DNA of 64,000 nucleotides from Mycolicibacterium grossiae (lineage in GTDB: Bacteria > Actinomycetota > Actinomycetes > Mycobacteriales > Mycobacteriaceae). A program made the position numbers and the translations under genes. The notes under the pieces were generated by a model. That model was not told the origin of the DNA. It searched no databases and saw nothing but the letters and a program-made list of their open reading frames with translations. Where the stretch lies: NCBI RefSeq assembly GCF_008329645.1, contig NZ_CP043474.1, forward strand, positions 3,286,001 through 3,350,000, in the 5' to 3' direction. This document shows, piece after piece, positions 40,372-49,087 of this stretch (the stretch's first letter is position 1; each line of letters begins with the position of its first letter).

Positions 40372-42870
40372 ATGACCAAGCAGACACCGGATCCCGCCGC
40401 CGGGGCCCCCCGTTGGGAGGCCCCGCCGGCGGGATCGTCGCGTCCGGCCACGGATCTCGTGAAGGCGGCCGGGCAGCTACTCGACGGCGGTGCGCGGCAA
40501 CTGGATTCGGCCGGGCTGCGGGACGCGCTGCTCGATCTGCACGAATTCTGGTTGACCACCAAGGCCGCCGAGATCGGCATCACGCCGACCAGCGGCTTCG
40601 CCATCGTCGCGACCGGCGGGCTGGGTCGTGGCGAGTTCCTGCCCTACTCCGACCTCGATCTCATGCTGCTGCACGACGACATGCCGCGCGAGATCGTCAC
40701 GCAGGTGGCCGAGCTGCTGTGGTACCCGCTGTGGGACGCCAATATCTCGCTCGACCACAGCGTGCGCACCGTGCCCGAGGCGCTGCACGTCGCCGCGGAC
40801 GACGTCTCCGCGGGCCTGGCGATGCTGGACGCGCGGCACATCGCCGGTGACGCCGACCTGTCGGCGCTGCTGATCGGCGGGGCTCGTCGGCAGTGGCGCA
40901 CCGGCATCGCGGGCCGCTTCGACGCGCTGGTCGAACACGCCGAGGCGCGGTGGCAGCGCAGCGGTCAGATCGCCCACCGCGCCGAACCGGACCTCAAGAA
41001 CGGGCGCGGGGGACTGCGTGACGTCCAGCTGCTCAACGCGTTGGCCATCGCCCAGCTGGCCGACGTCTATCCCAGTCCGTCACTCGCCTCGCCGACCGGC
41101 ACCCTCGGCGGGGCCCACCTGGCGCTGCTCAACGTGCGCACCGAACTGCACCGGGTGTCGCGGCGCGGTCGCGAGACGATGCTCGCCCAGTACGCCGACG
41201 AGATCGGCGCGTCGCTGCGCATCGGCGACCGCTTCGACCTCGCCCGCACGCTGTCCGACGCCGCCCGCACCATCAGCTACTACGTGGACGCGGGCCTGCG
41301 CACCGCGGCGAACGCCCTGCCGCGCCGCGGTTTCGCCGCACTGCGCCGCCCGCTGCGCCGACCGCTCGACGAGGGCGTCGTCGAATTCAACGGCGAGGTG
41401 ATCCTCGCCAAGGGCGCCCGCCCGGAACGCGATCCCGGCCTCAGCCTGCGCGTGGCGGCCGCCTCGGCCACCACCGGGCTGCCGATGGCGGCCTCGACGC
41501 TCAGCCGGCTCGCCGAGACCGCGCCCGAACTGCGCACGCCGTGGCCGACCGCGGCGCTCAAGGACCTGCTGGTGATGCTCGCCGCGGGCCCGTCGACCGT
41601 GGCCACCGTGGAGGCGCTCGACCGGACCGGGTTGTGGGGCCGGCTGTTCCCCGAATGGGGTGCGGTGCGCGACCTTCCGCCGCGCGACGTGGTGCACATC
41701 TGGACCGTCGACCGGCACCTCGTCGAAACCGTCTCGCGCGCAAGCGCATTCACGACGCGGGTGTCGCGGCCGGACCTGCTGATGCTGGGCGCACTGTGTC
41801 ACGACATCGGCAAGGGCCGCGGCGGTGACCACAGCGTCATCGGGGCCGACCTCGCCACCCAGATCGGCACCCGGCTGGGGCTGTGGCGCGAGGACGTCGA
41901 CGTGCTGTCGGCAATGGTGCGCTACCACCTGTTGCTCCCCGAGACCGCCACCCGCCGCGACCTGCAGGACCCGAAGACCATCGCCACCGTGGTCGACAAG
42001 CTCGGCGGCGACACGGTGCTGCTGGAACTGCTGCACGCGCTCGCCGAGGCGGACTCGCTGGCCACCGGACCGGGCGTGTGGGGGGACTGGAAGGCCGCCC
42101 TCATCGGGGACCTGGTGCGCCGCTGCCGGCTGGTGATGACCGGCGAGCCGCTGCCGCACCCCGATCCCGTCGACCCGCGGTACCTGGCGCTGGCCGCCTC
42201 CGGCGGCGTGCACGTCGACCTCACCGCCGCGGGACCGCACCTCTTCGAGGTGACGATGATCGCGCCCGACCAGCGCGGTCTGCTGTCCAAGGCCGCCGGC
42301 ATCCTGGCGCTGAACGCGCTACGCGTGCACTCGGCGTCGGTCAACAGCGCCGACGCCACCGCGATCAACACCTTCACGGTGTCGCCGCACTTCGGTTCGC
42401 CACCCGCCGCCGAACTGCTGCGCCAGCAGTTCATCCTGGCCCTGGCCGGCGACCTCGACGTCATCGGCTCCCTCGAGCGCCGCGACGCCGAGGCCGCGGC
42501 GAGCCAGCCGCACCGCGCGGGTGAGATCCCCGCGGCGGTGCCGGGCAATCCCGCCGTCGCACCGCCGCGCGTCCTGTGGTCCGACACCGACCCCGACGCC
42601 GAGGACGGGCAGCTGGCCGTGCAGATCCGCAGCGTCGACCGCAGTGGGCTGCTGGCCCGGCTGGCGGCGGTGATCGAACGGGACGGTCTGGACGTGTCCT
42701 GGGCGCGGGTCACGACGCTCGGCTCCTCGGTGGTCGACGTCTTCGGGCTCACCGTGCCGCCCGGGTTCCGCGGGGCCGCCGGCGAGCAGGCGCGCCTCGA
42801 ACTGGAGCGGGCGCTGTACGCGGTGCTGCCCGCGCCGCCGCCCAAGAAGAAGGTTCCCGAGGCCAGCTGA
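40372..42870 (+). CDS. glnD: PII-modifying nucleotidyltransferase GlnD
   Basis: Adds and removes the nucleotide on PII (adenylyl in actinobacteria). In 832 residues it has the nucleotidyltransferase domain ([19 protein letters not shown]), the HD hydrolase domain ([13 protein letters not shown] near 475) and two C-terminal ACT domains (about 625-695 and 745-815) that sense glutamine. ATG 40372 follows GGAGGG (spaced 14 nt). It ends the amt-glnB-glnD operon. Confidence 0.96.
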   Translation: MTKQTPDPAAGAPRWEAPPAGSSRPATDLVKAAGQLLDGGARQLDSAGLRDALLDLHEFWLTTKAAEIGITPTSGFAIVATGGLGRGEFLPYSDLDLMLLHDDMPREIVTQVAELLWYPLWDANISLDHSVRTVPEALHVAADDVSAGLAMLDARHIAGDADLSALLIGGARRQWRTGIAGRFDALVEHAEARWQRSGQIAHRAEPDLKNGRGGLRDVQLLNALAIAQLADVYPSPSLASPTGTLGGAHLALLNVRTELHRVSRRGRETMLAQYADEIGASLRIGDRFDLARTLSDAARTISYYVDAGLRTAANALPRRGFAALRRPLRRPLDEGVVEFNGEVILAKGARPERDPGLSLRVAAASATTGLPMAASTLSRLAETAPELRTPWPTAALKDLLVMLAAGPSTVATVEALDRTGLWGRLFPEWGAVRDLPPRDVVHIWTVDRHLVETVSRASAFTTRVSRPDLLMLGALCHDIGKGRGGDHSVIGADLATQIGTRLGLWREDVDVLSAMVRYHLLLPETATRRDLQDPKTIATVVDKLGGDTVLLELLHALAEADSLATGPGVWGDWKAALIGDLVRRCRLVMTGEPLPHPDPVDPRYLALAASGGVHVDLTAAGPHLFEVTMIAPDQRGLLSKAAGILALNALRVHSASVNSADATAINTFTVSPHFGSPPAAELLRQQFILALAGDLDVIGSLERRDAEAAASQPHRAGEIPAAVPGNPAVAPPRVLWSDTDPDAEDGQLAVQIRSVDRSGLLARLAAVIERDGLDVSWARVTTLGSSVVDVFGLTVPPGFRGAAGEQARLELERALYAVLPAPPPKKKVPEAS

Positions 42871-42903
42871 TGGTGGCGTGGGCCGACGCCGCACCCGCCC
42901 GGT

Positions 42904-42909
42904 TAGGCT
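42904..42909 (+). promoter_or_regulatory. -10 box of ffh (leaderless)
   Basis: TAGGCT lies 6 nt before GTG 42916 with no ribosome-binding site. Confidence 0.65.
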
Positions 42910-42915
42910 GGTCGG

Positions 42916-44490
42916 GTGTTTGAATCCCTGTCCGATCGGCTGACCGGGGCACTGTCCGGCCTACGCGGCAAGGGCCGGCTGTCCGATGCCGACGTCGACG
43001 CCACCGCGCGCGAGATTCGGCTGGCTCTGCTCGAGGCCGACGTCTCGCTGCCCGTGGTGCGCGAGTTCATCGGCCGCATCAAGGAGCGCGCCAAGGGCGC
43101 CGAGGTCTCTGGTGCGCTGAACCCGGCGCAGCAGGTCGTCAAGATCGTCAACGAGGAACTCGTCGGGATCCTCGGCGGGCAGACCCGTCAGCTGACCTAC
43201 GCCAAGACCCCGCCGACGGTCATCATGCTCGCGGGCCTGCAGGGCTCGGGCAAGACCACGCTGGCCGGCAAGCTCGCCCGCTGGCTCAAGGGTCAGGGGC
43301 ACACGCCGCTGCTGGTGGCCTGCGACCTGCAGCGTCCCGGCGCGGTCAACCAGCTCCGCATCGTCGGCGAGCGCGCCGGTGTGGCGGTGTTCGCGCCGCA
43401 CCCGGGCGTCTCGCCCGACGGCGCCACCATCGAGCAGATGACCGCGGGCAATCCCGTCGAGGTCGCCGCCGCGGGCCTCGCCGAGGCGCGCGCCAAGCAC
43501 TACGACGTCGTCATCGTCGACACCGCGGGACGACTCGGCATCGACGAGGAGCTGATGGGCCAGGCGGCCGCGATCCGCGACGCCGTCCAGCCCGATGAGG
43601 TGTTGTTCGTCCTCGACGCGATGATCGGTCAGGACGCCGTCACCACCGCCGACGCCTTCCGCGAGGGCGTCGGCTTCACCGGCGTGGTGCTGACCAAGCT
43701 CGATGGTGACGCGCGCGGTGGCGCCGCGCTGTCGGTGCGCGAGGTGACCGGCGTGCCGATCCTCTTCGCGTCCGCTGGGGAGAAGCTCGAGGACTTCGAC
43801 GTCTTCCACCCCGACCGCATGGCCAGCCGCATCCTCGGCATGGGTGACGTGCTGACCCTCATCGAGCAGGCCGAGCAGGTCTTCGACGCGCAGCAGGCCG
43901 AGGCCGCCGCCGCGAAGATCGGGTCCGGAGAACTCACGCTCGAGGACTTCCTCGAGCAGATGCTCGCGATTCGCAAGATGGGCCCGATCGGCAACCTGCT
44001 CGGCATGCTGCCGGGTGCCGGCCAGATGAAGGACGCGCTGGCCGCCGTCGACGACCGCCAGTTCGACCGCGTGCAGGCCATCATCCGCGGCATGACGCCC
44101 GCCGAGCGGGCCGACCCGAAGATCATCAACGCCTCCCGCCGGCTGCGCATCGCCAACGGCTCCGGTGTCACGGTGTCCGAGGTGAACCAGCTCGTCGACC
44201 GGTTCTTCGAGGCCCGCAAGATGATGTCGCAGATGGCCGGTCAGATGGGCATGCCGTTCGGGCGCAAGGGCAATCAGCGCAAGGCCGCCAAGGGCAAGAA
44301 CAAGCAGGCCGGCAAGAAGAAGGGTGGGCGCGGACCCACACCGCCGAAGAACCGCAACCCGCTGGGCGCCGGGATGCCGGGCATGCCCGCCGGGTTCCCG
44401 GATCTGTCCAACATGCCGAAGGGCCTCGACGAACTGCCGCCCGGGCTCGCCGACATCGACCTGTCCAAGCTGAAGTTCCCGAAGAACTAG
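42916..44490 (+). CDS. ffh: Signal recognition particle protein Ffh
   Basis: SRP GTPase of 524 residues. N domain, then G domain with GLQGSGKTTLAGKLA near 106-120, ACDLQRPGAVNQL, VDTAGRLGIDEEL and LTKLDGDARGG, then the methionine-rich M domain (about 325-450) with MGPIGNLLGMLPGAGQMKDA. The C-terminal 70 residues are Lys/Gly/Pro-rich (KAAKGKNKQAGKKKGGRG) and probably disordered. It works with FtsY. The TAG stop overlaps the next GTG by one base. Confidence 0.96.
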   Translation: MFESLSDRLTGALSGLRGKGRLSDADVDATAREIRLALLEADVSLPVVREFIGRIKERAKGAEVSGALNPAQQVVKIVNEELVGILGGQTRQLTYAKTPPTVIMLAGLQGSGKTTLAGKLARWLKGQGHTPLLVACDLQRPGAVNQLRIVGERAGVAVFAPHPGVSPDGATIEQMTAGNPVEVAAAGLAEARAKHYDVVIVDTAGRLGIDEELMGQAAAIRDAVQPDEVLFVLDAMIGQDAVTTADAFREGVGFTGVVLTKLDGDARGGAALSVREVTGVPILFASAGEKLEDFDVFHPDRMASRILGMGDVLTLIEQAEQVFDAQQAEAAAAKIGSGELTLEDFLEQMLAIRKMGPIGNLLGMLPGAGQMKDALAAVDDRQFDRVQAIIRGMTPAERADPKIINASRRLRIANGSGVTVSEVNQLVDRFFEARKMMSQMAGQMGMPFGRKGNQRKAAKGKNKQAGKKKGGRGPTPPKNRNPLGAGMPGMPAGFPDLSNMPKGLDELPPGLADIDLSKLKFPKN

Positions 44491-45575
44491 TGACCGGCCC
44501 CGCCCGTCTGCACGTGCGGGGCCACGGCCTGCCCGACGGCGGGCCCGTCGAGTGGTGGATCCACGACGGCGTGCTGAGCGCCGAGCCGATCCCCGGCGCC
44601 GACACCGTGTTCGACGGAGGCTGGGTGATCCCCGGCCTGGTCGACGCGCACTGCCACGTCGGGTTGGGGCCGGGCGGTGCCGTGCCGCACGACGAGGCCG
44701 TCGCCCAGGCGCGCACCGAACGCGACGCGGGCGCGCTGCTGCTGCGCGACGCCGGATCACCGGTCGACACCCGCAGTTTCGACGACCGCGAGGACCTGCC
44801 GCGCATCATCCGCGCCGGGCGGCACCTCGCGCGGCCCAAGCGCTACCTACCGGGTCTGCCCATCGACGTCGCCGACGAATCCGACCTGCCGGCCTACGTG
44901 ACCGCGCAGGCGCGCTTCGGGGACGGTTGGGTCAAGCTCGTCGGCGACTGGATCGACCGCGGCGTCGGCGATCTCACGCCGCTGTGGTCGGACGACGTCC
45001 TGCGCGCGGCGATCGCCGCCGCCCACGCCGAGGGCGCCCGGGTGACGGCGCACGTCTTCGGCGAGGACGCGCTGCCGGGGTTGATCACCGCGGGCATCGA
45101 CTGCATCGAGCACGGCACCGGCATCACCGACGACGTGATCGACCTGATGCTCGAGCACGACACCGCGCTGGTGCCGACGCTCGTCAACATCGAGAACTTC
45201 CCCGGAATCGCCGACGCCGCAAGCAAGTACCCCACCTACGCGGCCCACATGCGGGATCTGTACGCGAAGTGCCCGACGCGGATCGGCGCGGCGCACGAGG
45301 CGGGCGTGCGGATCTACGCGGGCACCGATGCCGGGGGCATGATCGCCCACGGCCGCATCGGCGACGAGGTGGCGGCCCTGCGCGGCATCGGCATGGACCC
45401 GACGGCGGCGCTCGGCGCCGCCTGCTGGGACGCGCGGGCCTGGCTGGGCCGACCCGGACTCTCCCACGGTGCGTCGGCGGATCTGCTGTGCTTCACCGCG
45501 GATCCGCGCGAGGCGGGGGCGCTCGACCGGCCCGACCTGGTGATCCTGCGCGGGGTGCCCTACCGCGGTCAGTAG
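44490..45575 (+). CDS. Amidohydrolase-family metal hydrolase (Rv2915c-like)
   Basis: A 361-residue TIM-barrel hydrolase. The metal motif VDAHCHVG (H-x-H) is near residue 53, with a histidine in VTAHVFGED, another in CIEHGTG and the catalytic Asp in YAGTDAGGM. The substrate is unknown; imidazolonepropionase or prolidase-like relatives are possible. GTG 44490 overlaps the ffh stop by one base. Its stop overlaps the convergent reductase gene by 7 bases. Confidence 0.87.
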   Translation: MTGPARLHVRGHGLPDGGPVEWWIHDGVLSAEPIPGADTVFDGGWVIPGLVDAHCHVGLGPGGAVPHDEAVAQARTERDAGALLLRDAGSPVDTRSFDDREDLPRIIRAGRHLARPKRYLPGLPIDVADESDLPAYVTAQARFGDGWVKLVGDWIDRGVGDLTPLWSDDVLRAAIAAAHAEGARVTAHVFGEDALPGLITAGIDCIEHGTGITDDVIDLMLEHDTALVPTLVNIENFPGIADAASKYPTYAAHMRDLYAKCPTRIGAAHEAGVRIYAGTDAGGMIAHGRIGDEVAALRGIGMDPTAALGAACWDARAWLGRPGLSHGASADLLCFTADPREAGALDRPDLVILRGVPYRGQ

Positions 45576-47161
45576 ACGTCGCGCACGTAGCGGTGGGTCT
45601 TGATGAGGTCGTTGACGTAGGCGTGCGCGTCGTCGGCGGTCAGCCCACCGGCGCCGGACACGATGGCGCGCAACGCCGCATCGACGTCACGGGCCATGTG
45701 CCGTTCGTCGCCGCACACGTACAGGTGCGCACCGTCGCTCAGCCAGCCGAACAGCTCGTCGGCACAAGCCGCCATCAGATGCTGCACGTACACCTTGTGT
45801 CCGTCGGCGCGGTCGCGGGAGAAGGCGAGGTCGAGGCGGCTCAGCGTGCCGTCGGCCACGAAGCCGTCGAGGTCGTCGCCGTACAGGTAGTCGGTCGCGC
45901 GCCTGCGGTCGCCGAAGAACAGCCACGAGGGCCCGGTCGCCGCGGTCGCGCGGCGCTCCTGCAGGAAGGCGCGGAACGGGGCGATCCCGGTGCCGGGGCC
46001 GACCATGATGATCGGCACGTCCGGCGCGGGGAGCCGAAAGGCGTTGTTGGGCCGCAGCTGCACCCGCAGCCGTTCGCCGCGATCGGCGAGGAACGTCGAC
46101 GCCACGCCGCCGTGGCGGCGCTCGCCCCGGGCGTAGCGCACCGTCGCGACGGTGAGGTGTACGCGGTCCGGATGGACGAGCGGGCTCGACGCGATCGAGT
46201 AGTCGCGAGACTGCAACGGGCGCATCGTGTCCACGACCTCGTCGAGGTCGAGGTCGGCCAGCGCCAGCAGGTCGAGGACGTCGCGGCCGTAGGCGTAGGC
46301 ACCCGGGGTCAACGCATCGCCGGTCGCCAAGCCCGTTGCGGCGTCGGCGTTCGTGGTGCGCGCCGCGACGAGGGCCTGCAGGGCGCGCGAGGGTGTCCGG
46401 ATCTCCCACCGCTCGGCGAGCAACACGCCCAGCGGGGCGTCGTGGTCGGCCACGCGATGATCGGGACCGACGCGGAAACGCTGCAGCAGCGCGGCGACCA
46501 GGACGGGATCGTTGGTGGCGTGCACCGCCAGGGAATCGCCCGCCCGGTACGTGATTCCCGTTGCGGCGAGGTCGATCTCGTAGTGCCGGACCTCCTTGTC
46601 CGAGTCGGGGTGGTTGAGCCGCCGGTTGACGGCCAACCGGGCGGCCACGGGCCCGCGGTCGCGGTCCGGACGGACAGTGGTGGCGACCGCCGGCGGCTCG
46701 GCAGTGCCCAGTTCGGCCTGCAGCAGCTTCACCACGTCGGTGGTCCAGGCGGCGGCGGGTTGCTCGTAGAAACCGTCGACGTCGACGCGGTCGGTGAGCC
46801 GCGTCGCGCCCAGCTCCTCGAGCCGGGTGTCGAGCAGTTTCCCGGCGTTGCAGAACGATTCGTAGGAGGTGTCGCCGAGGGCCAGGACGGCGAAGGACAG
46901 GTGGTCGAGCCGGACGGCGTCCGCGGCGGACAGCGCCTCCCAGAACAGCAGGGCGTTGTCGGGGAACTCGCCCTCGCCGAACGTCGAACACACCACCACG
47001 AAGTGCGTCGCGTCGCGCAGCTCGGCGAGGTCCACCTGATTCAACTCGCGGGCCGAGACGTCGATGCCGATGTCGGCGACGCCTTCGGCGAAGGTCATGG
47101 CGGCGTCCTCGGCGTTGCCCATGTCGGTGCCGAAGGCGACGACGAGCGAGACGTCGGTCAT
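45569..47161 (-). CDS. CysJ-like NADPH diflavin reductase
   Basis: A 530-residue diflavin enzyme. Residues 1-140 are a flavodoxin-like FMN domain (VAFGTDMGNAEDAAMTFAEG, STFGEGEFPDNALLFWEAL), about 190-370 an FAD domain (SRDYSIASSPL, GVASTFLADRGERLRVQLRP), and 375-530 an NADPH domain (VGPGTGIAPFRAFLQERR, HLYVCGDERHMARDV) ending RYVRDVY like sulfite reductase alpha subunits. No CysI-type hemoprotein is next to it. It could serve a P450, a nitrite or sulfite reductase elsewhere, or another acceptor. ATG 47161 has GAGGGGG upstream. Confidence 0.88.
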   Translation of the reverse strand: MTDVSLVVAFGTDMGNAEDAAMTFAEGVADIGIDVSARELNQVDLAELRDATHFVVVCSTFGEGEFPDNALLFWEALSAADAVRLDHLSFAVLALGDTSYESFCNAGKLLDTRLEELGATRLTDRVDVDGFYEQPAAAWTTDVVKLLQAELGTAEPPAVATTVRPDRDRGPVAARLAVNRRLNHPDSDKEVRHYEIDLAATGITYRAGDSLAVHATNDPVLVAALLQRFRVGPDHRVADHDAPLGVLLAERWEIRTPSRALQALVAARTTNADAATGLATGDALTPGAYAYGRDVLDLLALADLDLDEVVDTMRPLQSRDYSIASSPLVHPDRVHLTVATVRYARGERRHGGVASTFLADRGERLRVQLRPNNAFRLPAPDVPIIMVGPGTGIAPFRAFLQERRATAATGPSWLFFGDRRRATDYLYGDDLDGFVADGTLSRLDLAFSRDRADGHKVYVQHLMAACADELFGWLSDGAHLYVCGDERHMARDVDAALRAIVSGAGGLTADDAHAYVNDLIKTHRYVRDVY

Positions 47162-47184
47162 GGTGCACCCCCTCGGGTCAGTTC

Positions 47185-47218
47185 GAAGTTAGGGCGACCT
47201 TACTTCGGTGAATCCGAA
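47185..47218. promoter_or_regulatory. Two overlapping palindromes in the reductase/cyclase divergent region
   Basis: Palindrome A pairs CGAAGTTAGG (47184-47193) with CCTTACTTCG (47198-47207), one mismatch, 4-nt centre. Palindrome B is TTCGG-TGAAT-CCGAA (47204-47218). They share bases 47204-47207. Palindrome A lies 24 nt before the reductase ATG. Its outer parts recall the IdeR/DtxR iron box (AGGT and CTAAC elements on the minus strand) but the centre does not match, so iron control is only a guess. Confidence 0.55.
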
Positions 47219-47248
47219 TATGGGGTGCTCCCTCAGGCCGGTGGGCTC

Positions 47249-47254
47249 TACGCT
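47249..47254 (+). promoter_or_regulatory. -10 box of the cyclase-family gene (leaderless)
   Basis: TACGCT lies 6 nt before ATG 47261 (gap TCGCCG), with no ribosome-binding site. It is 31 nt from palindrome B. Confidence 0.6.
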
Positions 47255-47260
47255 TCGCCG

Positions 47261-48184
47261 ATGCCCGAGTACCGCGCCGTCTTCGACTTCGAGATCCGCT
47301 TCGCCAATTCCGGAGACCTCACCGGACACGGCTTCCGGCTCGACGTTCCCGCGGCCGACCTCGACGAAGCCGCCATCGCCCGCCTGCTCGTCACTCACCT
47401 CGGGCTGACGCTCGTCGACACCGTCGCGCTGCACGACCTGCGCATCGTCGCCGAGGCCCACCGGGGCAGCCGCGGCGTCCCGCGCCCCGAAACCGGGCCG
47501 ACGGCGGCCGTGGTCGACCTCAGCCACCCGATCCGTGCCGGCCTGACCACGTACCCGGGACTGCCCGCGCCGGAGATCACCGCGCACCTCACCCGCGAGG
47601 ACTCCCGCGCCCGGTATGCGCCGGGCACCGAATTCGCCATGGACGTCATCACGATGATCGGCAACACCGGTACCTATCTGGACTCGCCGTACCATCGCTA
47701 CGCCGACGGCGCCGACCTCGCGGGTCTGGACCTGGCCACGCTGGTCGGTCTGCGCGCCGAGGTGTTCCACCTGACCGACGCATGGTCGTCGGACCGTCGC
47801 GGCATCCAGGCCGCCACGCTTGCCGACCGCGACGTCCGCGGCGCCGCGGTCCTGCTCCACACCGGCTGGGACGCGCACTTCGGCACTCCGGCCTACGGTC
47901 GCGGTGCGCCGTTCCTCACCGCCGACGGGGCCGAGTACCTGATCGCCGCCGGCGCCGTGCTGGTCGGCATCGACTCGGTGAACGTCGACGACACCGAGTC
48001 CGGGGGAGAGCGCCCCGCGCACACGCTGCTGCTCGGTGCGGGTGTGCACGTCGTCGAGCACCTGACGAACCTGGCCGCACTGCCCCCGTCGGGCGCCACC
48101 TTCACCGCTGCGCCGCCGGCCGTCGAGGGCTTCGGCACCTTCCCAGTGCGGGCGTTCGCCCAGCTGCCCGTCAAGGCCGGCTGA
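47261..48184 (+). CDS. Cyclase-family (kynurenine formamidase-like) protein with altered metal motif
   Basis: A 307-residue protein. Residues 1-70 (MPEYRAVFDFEIRFANSGDL onward) form a small extra domain I do not recognise. From about 80 on it is a cyclase/kynurenine-formamidase fold: VVDLSHPIRAGLTTYPGLP and HTGWDAHFG. The family metal motif HxGTHxDxPxH reads N135-T-G-T-Y139-L-D141-S-P-Y-H145, so two of the usual histidines are replaced while Asp and the last His remain. Activity may be changed or lost. A far longer open frame upstream is a shadow. It overlaps the convergent carboxypeptidase by 14 nt. Confidence 0.82.
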   Translation: MPEYRAVFDFEIRFANSGDLTGHGFRLDVPAADLDEAAIARLLVTHLGLTLVDTVALHDLRIVAEAHRGSRGVPRPETGPTAAVVDLSHPIRAGLTTYPGLPAPEITAHLTREDSRARYAPGTEFAMDVITMIGNTGTYLDSPYHRYADGADLAGLDLATLVGLRAEVFHLTDAWSSDRRGIQAATLADRDVRGAAVLLHTGWDAHFGTPAYGRGAPFLTADGAEYLIAAGAVLVGIDSVNVDDTESGGERPAHTLLLGAGVHVVEHLTNLAALPPSGATFTAAPPAVEGFGTFPVRAFAQLPVKAG

Positions 48185-49010
48185 AGCCCCAGTCCAGTAG
48201 GTCGGTGGCCTGTCCGTAGAGGTCGCCGGTGCCGTACATCTGCACGACCACCAGCCGTCGGTTCCCGCGCTGCGCAGCGCCGACGTAGGTCTTGCGCGCC
48301 AGGTTGGTGTAGCCGGTCTTGCCGCCGATATCGCCGGGGTAGCGGCTCAGCAGCTCGTTCTGGTTGGTCAGAGTGCGGCCGGGGAACGGCGCCGACGGCT
48401 GGCGCACGAGCTCGGCGATCAGCGGCTGGCCGAGTGCTGCGCGGAACAGCACCGCGAGGTCGTGCGGGGACGTGACCGACTCCCAGCCCGGCCCGTCGAG
48501 CCCCGACGGCGACGCGGCGCGGGTACTACGCGCGCCGAGGGCGGCCGCCTTGCGGTTCATCGCCGCGACCGCGACCCGTTGGCCGCCCAGCATGTCCGCG
48601 AGCATCGTGGCCGCATCGTTGCCGGACACCATCAGCAGCGCCGACAGCAGCTGTCGCACGGTGTACGGCGTGCCGGGCGTCAGCCCGACGCAGGAGCACT
48701 CGATCCTGGTGTGCGAGGCGTTCGCCCGCGCGAAGTTGTCCGGGCTCAGGTGGTCGAGGACCACCATCGCCAGCAGCACCTTGATCGTGCTTGCGGGTGC
48801 GTATGCCCCGTAGGGGTCCTTGGCGGCCAGCACGGCGCCGGTGTCCACATCGGCCAGCAGCCACGCCTTGGCGGGCCCGTCGGCGATGGCGGCGGCCGGT
48901 TCGACGGCGGGTTGCGCACCGGCGGGCACCGTCGACGTGGCGAGCAGCACGCCCGTGGCGGCGAGGGCGGCGAGCAGCCGACGCGAATGCGCGGCTGGAG
49001 GAGACGGCAC
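48171..49010 (-). CDS. D-alanyl-D-alanine carboxypeptidase (second DacB copy)
   Basis: An exported penicillin-binding D,D-carboxypeptidase that trims peptidoglycan stems, 279 residues. A signal peptide with SRR and a hydrophobic core is followed by cleavage after about AGA (residue 32). Catalytic motifs are S74-T-I-K77, S129-G-N131 and K231-T-G233. GTG 49010 is chosen by the signal peptide; TAGCCT lies 8 nt before it on this strand. The frame stays open into the neighbour, giving a spurious 733-codon frame. It is 77 nt downstream of its paralogue. Confidence 0.9.
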   Translation of the reverse strand: MPSPPAAHSRRLLAALAATGVLLATSTVPAGAQPAVEPAAAIADGPAKAWLLADVDTGAVLAAKDPYGAYAPASTIKVLLAMVVLDHLSPDNFARANASHTRIECSCVGLTPGTPYTVRQLLSALLMVSGNDAATMLADMLGGQRVAVAAMNRKAAALGARSTRAASPSGLDGPGWESVTSPHDLAVLFRAALGQPLIAELVRQPSAPFPGRTLTNQNELLSRYPGDIGGKTGYTNLARKTYVGAAQRGNRRLVVVQMYGTGDLYGQATDLLDWGFSRP

Positions 49011-49087
49011 GGATGCCGAGGCTACGAGCCGCGGGACTCGCCGAGGTCTCGCCGCGGTCTCGATCGTCGCCGTGGGGGAACGGACCC

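Noticed and set aside
47184..47207. Assignment of the palindrome as an IdeR iron box
   Set aside because: By eye about 11 of 19 positions match the consensus and the central bases fail, so the iron-box label is not supported; the palindrome itself is kept as a finding.
44552..48184. 1210-codon plus-strand frame spanning amidohydrolase, reductase and cyclase
   Set aside because: Only the last 307 codons (from 47261) resemble a protein family. The earlier part is an out-of-frame or antisense shadow of two real genes.
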